Notes under the pieces: generated by a model
What the model was told of the DNA's origin: nothing
Database searches by the model: none
Seen by the model: the letters and a program-made list of their open reading frames with translations, nothing else
NCBI GenBank assembly: GCA_025464025.1
Contig: JAODBP010000373.1
Coordinates: forward strand, 1-9,352
Length of the DNA: 9,352 nt
Direction: 5' to 3'
DNA from: Actinomycetes bacterium
Lineage (GTDB): Bacteria; Actinomycetota; Acidimicrobiia; Acidimicrobiales; CADCSY01
Translations under genes and position numbers: made by a program
Shown here: positions 5,999-9,352 of the stretch, piece after piece
How the letters are laid out: each line of letters opens with the position of its first letter
Numbering within the stretch: the first letter of the stretch is position 1

Positions 5999-6907
5999 GT
6001 GTCAATCGAGTCCGAACCAAGCGCAGCGGTCCTTGCCGCAGCGACCGATGTTCGCGCCGAGGGTGGCCCGCATGCCTCGGCCCGGCAGGCCGTCATGGCA
6101 GCAGCGGAGGAGATCGCGGCGCAGGCCGCAGCCGACATTGCCGCCGAGGCGGCGCGGACCGCTGGAACAGCTGTCCTCGCGGCGTCCTCCACAGCGAACA
6201 GCGCCGAAGTTCGAGCCAGGTCCTCCGCGGACGTCGCCGCCCGGGCCGCCGCTGACATCGCGTCCGAAGCGGCCGCCACCGTCACAGCGATGGTGACCGC
6301 CTCCACTGCTGCAGCCGACCGGGCGGCAGCGCGCGTTGCGGAGCACCGCAACACATTGGCCTCGAGCCCGGCCGCCCTTGCCGCCGAGCTGGCGTCTGAG
6401 GCGGCAGTCACCGCTCGCAACATGGTGGACGCGGCGACCATCGCGGCAGCGACCGTGCTCGCGCAGGCTGAACGGGTCGCTCAGAAGGCAGCTGAGGCCA
6501 CCGCCTGCATGTTGCTTGAGGCAGCCGAAACCGCGCAGGCCATGGTGGCAGCAGCTCGAGACGCGGCGACGAGAACCATCGCCGTCGCCGCGACCGTCGC
6601 CGAGGCCGCGGCGAGACTCTCGGCAGACGATCGACCAGCCGGGTCAGCCGATCTGGTCGAGGAGATCATTCACCGCGTTCTCGCCGGTGCGGACCAGCGC
6701 GACCAGGTTGCCGAGCGGCGTGACCGGGCTGCCGAAGGCCGCGAGGCCGTATCAGCTTCCGAAACGCCCACCACAGCGGAGCGGAACCTGGCCGGGGCGA
6801 GCGTCGAGCGGCTGCACGCAGGACGGGACCGCGACTGGAGTGCATGTGACCGTTCCGAGCTCATCACCGCCCTCCGGCAAATCCGGGGGCTTCTCGCACA
6901 GGGCTAA
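5999..6907 (+). CDS. Alanine-rich helical protein with C-terminal Arg-Asp heptads, no ANTAR domain
   Basis: This 302-residue protein is extremely alanine-rich over residues 10-205. It has recurrent blocks such as QAAADIAAEAARTAGTAV (42-59) and RAAADIASEAAATVTAMV (82-99), giving a long regular helix without a hydrophobic membrane-span pattern. Residues 232-285 carry the same heptad signature as the two ANTAR proteins upstream (Arg-Asp at 234 and 241, Arg-Glu at 248; later Arg at 271, 278 and 285). In those relatives an ANTAR domain follows the heptads; here the protein stops after ELITALRQIRGLLAQG. The start is GTG at 5999, supported by GAAGAAGGAC about 6 bases upstream. The function is not recognised; it could be a scaffold or a dominant partner that mixes with the ANTAR coils. 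Its 3' end overlaps, antisense, a gene remnant on the other strand. Confidence 0.75.
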   Translation: MSIESEPSAAVLAAATDVRAEGGPHASARQAVMAAAEEIAAQAAADIAAEAARTAGTAVLAASSTANSAEVRARSSADVAARAAADIASEAAATVTAMVTASTAAADRAAARVAEHRNTLASSPAALAAELASEAAVTARNMVDAATIAAATVLAQAERVAQKAAEATACMLLEAAETAQAMVAAARDAATRTIAVAATVAEAAARLSADDRPAGSADLVEEIIHRVLAGADQRDQVAERRDRAAEGREAVSASETPTTAERNLAGASVERLHAGRDRDWSACDRSELITALRQIRGLLAQG

Positions 6908-6977
6908 TGAAAGACGAGCTGATCCCGTCTTCCCGGTCGACTCCGGCGACGGAGACTTCGACAAGTGCTGCGTGCAT
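6864..6977 (-). pseudogene. Truncated N-terminus of a small monooxygenase-like (ABM superfamily-type) gene
   Basis: A minus-strand ATG at 6977, preceded at 5 bases by the strong ribosome binding site GGAAGAGG, opens 37 codons starting MHAALVEVSVAGVDREDG and ending ISPVREAPGFAGGR. Both ends resemble the first 35-40 residues of small dimeric alpha/beta-barrel proteins of the antibiotic-biosynthesis-monooxygenase kind (MHA.LV.V.. then P.V..APGF..G). Such proteins are normally about 90-110 residues, so more than half is missing. It lies 37 bases behind the SRPBCC-YciI gene on the same strand and was probably the third gene of that operon. The last 44 bases overlap the 3' end of the alanine-rich gene in antisense. 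The assignment rests on remembered family patterns, so certainty is moderate. Confidence 0.5.
6911..6962. terminator. Hairpins at the junction of converging genes
   Basis: Just after the alanine-rich gene, AAGACG pairs with CGTCTT (6911-6931). Next, GTCGA plus CTCCG pair with CGGAG plus TCGAC around a GCGA tetraloop (6936-6962, with a 3-base bulge). The symmetric stems could stop transcription from the plus strand. They lie inside the minus-strand remnant ORF, so coincidence is possible. Confidence 0.3.
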
Positions 6978-7014
6978 GGTTGCCTCTTCCTTGGTCAGGG
7001 GGCAGCCGCGTTGG

Positions 7015-7845
7015 TTAGGGAAGTTGGGCGCCCGGGAACCCGCGAACGGGGTGGAGCTCGTAGTCGAAGATGCCCGCGCGGACGCCGGGGTCCGACTCGA
7101 TGATCCGGTGCGTCGTGTCGAGGTCCGTCGTGAAGACGCCATAGCCGGCGATGCTGCTGTCGTCGGTGACCGGCAGGACTACGGCCAGCAGTCCCGCCTC
7201 GACGAGCGCCATGTTCCTGCGGCCGTGCTCCCAGATGAGTGCGTCGTGCTGCGGTCTTGCGAACGATGGGGTCGTCCGCAAGACCATCGCCGTGTAGGGC
7301 TTCGCGACCGACAAGCGTGTCCGCATCGTCGCATCCGTTACGACCGGCAGGGGCGTGCCGAGCTCCATGTCAGTGAACGGCCAGGTAGCCGCCTCGGCGA
7401 GTCCGGTAAGGCTCCAGCCGGACCCGACGGCGTCACGCATCCGTTCCCATCCTTCTCCGTGCCGGTCCAGGTGACGGTGGGTCAGCACCACACGGGTGCG
7501 GGTCGGGCTGAGCTCGGTGAAAGTGATCTCGACCTCGCTCGCCCGGCTCGGATCTGTCTCGATCTGCCACTGAACGTTGATGTCCCAGCTGAAGCAGACC
7601 CGCGCCGGGGGCTCATAGACCAGGACTCGGGCCCAACGGCACTCGCTGCCGTCGGTGCCGCGGTCGATGATGTTGCCCCCGACATGGGGCTCAAAGACCA
7701 TTTCGGCAAGGGGAGCTTCCAGGATGTGCTTGTCCTTGTCCCACCAGGTGGCCATGCCCTCGGTGAAGACCCGGAAGGCGTGCTCGCGTGATGCGTCGAC
7801 GTCGGCCTGTGTGCTCACGCTCGTGTGCTTGGTCCGGGTGGTCAC
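7015..7845 (-). CDS. SRPBCC (AHSA1-type) and YciI-like fusion protein
   Basis: This 276-residue cytoplasmic protein fuses two domains. Residues about 12-155 are an SRPBCC/AHSA1-type ligand-binding domain (AFRVFTEGMATWWDKDKHIL, VGGNIIDRGTDGSECRWARV, CFSWDINVQWQIE, HRHLDRHGEGWERMRDAVG). Residues about 182-268 resemble the YciI fold (KPYTAMVLRT, then IWEHGRRNMALVEAGLL with candidate catalytic His207, GYGVFTTDLDT, ESDPGVRAGIFDYELHPVRG). Each domain is usually a separate protein. The GTG start at 7845 overlaps the ArsR stop in GTGA, with GGAGGAAGCAAAG upstream, so the two are translated together. ArsR plus AHSA1 pairs are a recurrent arrangement in actinobacteria in which the repressor controls the SRPBCC gene. 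The ligand and any reaction are unknown; a role in handling small organic compounds is only a guess. Confidence 0.85.
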   Translation of the reverse strand: MTTRTKHTSVSTQADVDASREHAFRVFTEGMATWWDKDKHILEAPLAEMVFEPHVGGNIIDRGTDGSECRWARVLVYEPPARVCFSWDINVQWQIETDPSRASEVEITFTELSPTRTRVVLTHRHLDRHGEGWERMRDAVGSGWSLTGLAEAATWPFTDMELGTPLPVVTDATMRTRLSVAKPYTAMVLRTTPSFARPQHDALIWEHGRRNMALVEAGLLAVVLPVTDDSSIAGYGVFTTDLDTTHRIIESDPGVRAGIFDYELHPVRGFPGAQLP

Positions 7846-8207
7846 GATCTTTGCTTCCTCCGACGGGGCTGGGTGGTGGGTGTCGCGGCGACGTCGTTTG
7901 CAGGCGGCGCTTCGGCGGCGCGTTGGAACGCCCCGAGCGAGCGGTTCCAGAACGCATCGAAGTAGGAGCGGAGCAACGCCAGCGCATCGGGATCCACGTT
8001 GTAGACCCGACTCGTTCCAGCCGGACTGTCATGAACCAAGCCAGCCGCCTTCATCACCTGGAGGTGCTGCGACACCGCTGAACGAGTCACTGGGAGCGCA
8101 CGAGCCAACTCGGTAGCTGTCGAGGGCGACTCCACGAGCCGATCCAGCAGAGTCACCCGCATCGGCTCGCCTAACACCTCAAGCAGACTTGCTGCGTTAG
8201 CCTTCAC
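7842..8207 (-). CDS. ArsR-family winged helix repressor
   Basis: This 121-residue DNA-binding regulator has the ArsR/SmtB winged helix-turn-helix at about residues 6-72: LLEVLGEPMRVTLLDRLV, ATELARALPVTRSAVSQHLQ with the recognition helix near 41-53, and a wing ending SRVYNV. A C-terminal helix DALALLRSYFDAFWNRSLGA (74-93) probably makes the dimer interface. There are no cysteines and no ELCVC-type metal site, so it is not a classical metal sensor; it matches the subgroup paired with AHSA1-type genes. The C-terminus is a short basic tail (RRRKQRS). The start is GTG at 8207 with no ribosome binding site, but a promoter is positioned so that transcription would begin at this GTG. The CTTGCGCAAG palindrome over the start suggests autorepression. 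Confidence 0.9.
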   Translation of the reverse strand: MKANAASLLEVLGEPMRVTLLDRLVESPSTATELARALPVTRSAVSQHLQVMKAAGLVHDSPAGTSRVYNVDPDALALLRSYFDAFWNRSLGAFQRAAEAPPANDVAATPTTQPRRRKQRS

Positions 8208-8242
8208 TTGCGCAAGCTAGCACTGTCAGTTCCCGGTGCCAA
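8207..8242 (-). promoter_or_regulatory. Promoter and candidate ArsR operator for the ArsR-SRPBCC operon
   Basis: On the minus strand TTGGCA (8242-8237), a 17-base spacer and TAGCTT (8219-8214) form a near-consensus promoter. Six bases later comes the GTG start of the repressor, giving a leaderless message. The perfect 10-base palindrome CTTGCGCAAG (8207-8216) overlaps the end of the -10 and the first base of the gene, where a bound dimer would block initiation. Confidence 0.65.
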
Positions 8243-8261
8243 GGTCTGCAAGGCGGGTCTT

Positions 8262-8889
8262 TAGTCTCCAACGGACGCTGGCAGATCGACATCACCCACT
8301 GGCCAGGGGCCGACGGCACCGACGTGGAGATCCTGCACTGGCTCGACGACCACTTCCGGCTCCAGCTGGCCAGCACCGCGAAGCGGATCTTCAAAGCACC
8401 CGACGTCGCCGCCAGCTACACCCAGATCGCCGCCCAGCACGGCCATCCCGCCTCCGTCCTGAGCGGCAACGGCGCCGTCTACACCGGCGCCTACCGCGGC
8501 GAAGGCCGGGTCGCCCTCGAAGTCCTGCTGCACAGTCACGGCGTGGTCTTCAGCCACTCCCGGCCGACTCACCCGCAGACCTGCGGCAAGGTCGACGCCC
8601 GGCCCAAAGCAGCCGCCACCGGCATCCCCGTCATTCATGAGGCAGTTCCGGGTCCGCCACGACAAGATCGACGGCAACGGCAAGGTCACCCTGCGCCACA
8701 ACAGCCGCCTGCATCACATCGGCATCGGCCGCCGACACGCCGGCCAACCTCGTCCTGCTCCTGGTCCACGACCTGCACATCCGCATCGTCACGACCAGCG
8801 GACGACTCCTGCGCGACCTACAACTCGACCCGAGCCGGGACAACCAACCGCGACCAAAAAACGTGAACGATGTCCCAAGACACCTGTGA
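8262..8889 (+). pseudogene. Decayed IS481-family DDE transposase
   Basis: The plus strand holds scattered pieces of an IS481-type transposase in three frames. Frame A (8262-8641) reads NGRWQIDITHW with the first catalytic Asp, VEILHWLDDHFRLQLAS and VLSGNGAVYTG, then THPQTCGKV. The second catalytic Asp of the expected TDNG is Gly, and the Glu after GKV is lost because the text jumps at about 8593 to DARPKAAATGIPVIHE, a part normally found about 50 or more residues later. An extra G at about 8642 shifts the frame to QFRVRHDKIDGNGKVTLRHN and RLHHIGIGRRHAG. An extra C at about 8745 shifts again to NLVLLLVHDLHIRIV, ending at TGA 8887-8889. The N-terminal helix-turn-helix region is also missing. 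It cannot be active. Its 5' edge lies within about 20 bases of the ArsR promoter. Confidence 0.85.
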
Positions 8890-8908
8890 ACGGTGTCCCG
8901 AGACATCG
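8863..8908 (+). repeat. Two tandem 23-base repeats at the end of the IS remnant
   Basis: Two adjacent 23-base units begin GTGAACG and contain TGTCCC-A/G-AGACA; I count 19 of 23 positions identical. Each holds a TGTC...GACA inverted repeat with a 4-base centre. The first unit overlaps the transposase stop region. A degenerate third TGTCC follows at about 8914. They probably belong to the right end of the element and may have been transposase binding sites. Confidence 0.65.
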
Positions 8909-8977
8909 CACGGGTGTCCGAGGGGCGACTATCGCGGGATTCCAAGGCCGCTGGCTGCTTCGACATTGAGGCTGCCC

Positions 8978-8995
8978 GCCTGAGCCCGGTCAGGC
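8978..8995 (-). terminator. Hairpin at the end of the Xre-type gene
   Basis: GCCTGA and TCAGGC form a perfect 6-bp stem around CCGGGC and include the stop codon of the helix-turn-helix gene. No U-run follows, so termination is uncertain. Confidence 0.25.
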
Positions 8996-9352
8996 TGTCT
9001 TCGCGGTCCTCTTCCGTCTGGACGTTGGCGCCGGAGCTGAAGTCCGGGGCACGGGGGCTGTCTTGGCCGGTCCGAGGAGGGCCAGCTTCTTGGAGCCGGT
9101 CCGCACGGTGATCTCGAGCTGCCCACCCACGGCAGTGACGTATTGCTCGAGGACGTCCAAGGTGACGTTTCGGGAGCGTTCGATCGCGGCGACGCGTGGC
9201 TGGCTGACCCCGAGCCGCTGGGCGAGCTCGCGCTGGGACAGGCCGGCACGCTCACGAAGGGCGGTCAGGCCAGCTGCCAGGCGAAGCTCGTCCTCGATGA
9301 CGGCCACCCGGTCCGCTGCGCCGGGCGCGCTCAGAACCTTCTTCTCCCAGGT
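8990..9352 (-). CDS. Xre/HigA-type helix-turn-helix protein (5' end outside window)
   Basis: The minus-strand frame is open to the window edge and reads TWEKKVLSAPGAADRVAVIEDE before the helix-turn-helix, so the true start probably lies beyond 9352 rather than at the internal GTG (9307). Numbering from that GTG, the Xre domain covers about residues 12-62 (LSQRELAQRLGVSQPRVAAI as the helix-turn-helix, then the helix TLDVLEQYVTAVGG), followed by the strand LEITVRT. This layout, an N-terminal extension followed by Xre, is typical of HigA-like antitoxins whose toxin gene is usually just upstream, which here would be outside the window. The last 30 residues are a low-complexity Pro/Ala/Lys/Arg tail that could add non-specific DNA binding. 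Antitoxin function is inferred; it could equally be a stand-alone repressor. Confidence 0.8.
   Translation of the reverse strand, partial: TWEKKVLSAPGAADRVAVIEDELRLAAGLTALRERAGLSQRELAQRLGVSQPRVAAIERSRNVTLDVLEQYVTAVGGQLEITVRTGSKKLALLGPAKTAPVPRTSAPAPTSRRKRTAKTA

Noticed and set aside
5778..6296. Plus-strand open frame upstream of and overlapping the alanine-rich gene
   Set aside because: Its second half is the other-frame shadow of a better supported gene, and its first half matches no family and has no ribosome binding site.
7842..8207. ArsR protein as a metal sensor
   Set aside because: It has no cysteines and no metal-binding helix motif; its partner is an SRPBCC protein, not a metal transporter or reductase.
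8863..8908. Tandem repeats as a short CRISPR array
   Set aside because: The units are directly adjacent with no spacers, are only two in number, and lie at the end of an IS remnant.
8990..9307. GTG at 9307 as the true start of the Xre-type gene
   Set aside because: The frame stays open to the window edge, and the residues upstream of this codon resemble the N-terminal extension of HigA-like proteins, so the start is probably outside.

Overview
This window is strongly GC-rich throughout, uses GTG as well as ATG starts, and carries gene families typical of Actinomycetota: SARP-free ECF sigma factors of the SigE type, GAF/ANTAR regulators, and heptad Arg-Asp repeat ANTAR proteins. I read it as the chromosome of a soil or rock-dwelling actinobacterium (a Nocardioides- or Geodermatophilus-like organism would fit, but the sequence alone does not fix the genus).

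Layout. Positions 1-443 (minus) hold an ECF sigma factor whose C-terminus runs off the window. 520-1179 (minus) is an atypical short-chain dehydrogenase-like NAD-binding protein. 1394-2185 (minus) is a GAF-ANTAR regulator. It diverges from a plus-strand operon at 2310-4153: a STAS-GAF-ANTAR fusion, an 85-residue conserved-looking small protein and an ANTAR protein with an N-terminal Arg-Asp heptad-repeat helix, all joined by overlapping stop/start codons. A hairpin at 4157-4178 probably ends this operon. 4227-4829 holds a possible 17-codon leader peptide and three tightly packed small ORFs of unknown function. 5021-5680 is a second heptad-repeat ANTAR protein. 5999-6907 is an alanine-rich helical protein with the same Arg-Asp heptads near its C-terminus but no ANTAR domain.

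From 6864 to 8207 the minus strand holds an ArsR-type repressor, an SRPBCC-YciI fusion protein and a truncated remnant of a small monooxygenase-like gene. The repressor has a well-formed promoter and a palindromic operator candidate on its start codon. 8262-8908 is the wreck of an IS481-family insertion sequence with a large internal deletion and two +1 frameshifts, ending in 23-base tandem repeats. 8990-9352 (minus) is a Xre/HigA-type helix-turn-helix protein that enters from beyond the window.

Taken together, the central 4-5 kb is a regulatory island: three ANTAR proteins (a fourth relative has lost the domain) with GAF and STAS sensor/partner modules next to an ECF sigma factor. ANTAR proteins in known systems bind paired RNA hairpins and prevent transcription termination. 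It is therefore notable that the spacer after the GAF-ANTAR gene can form mutually exclusive hairpins. No histidine kinase or metabolic pathway is present, so the signals and targets cannot be read from this window.
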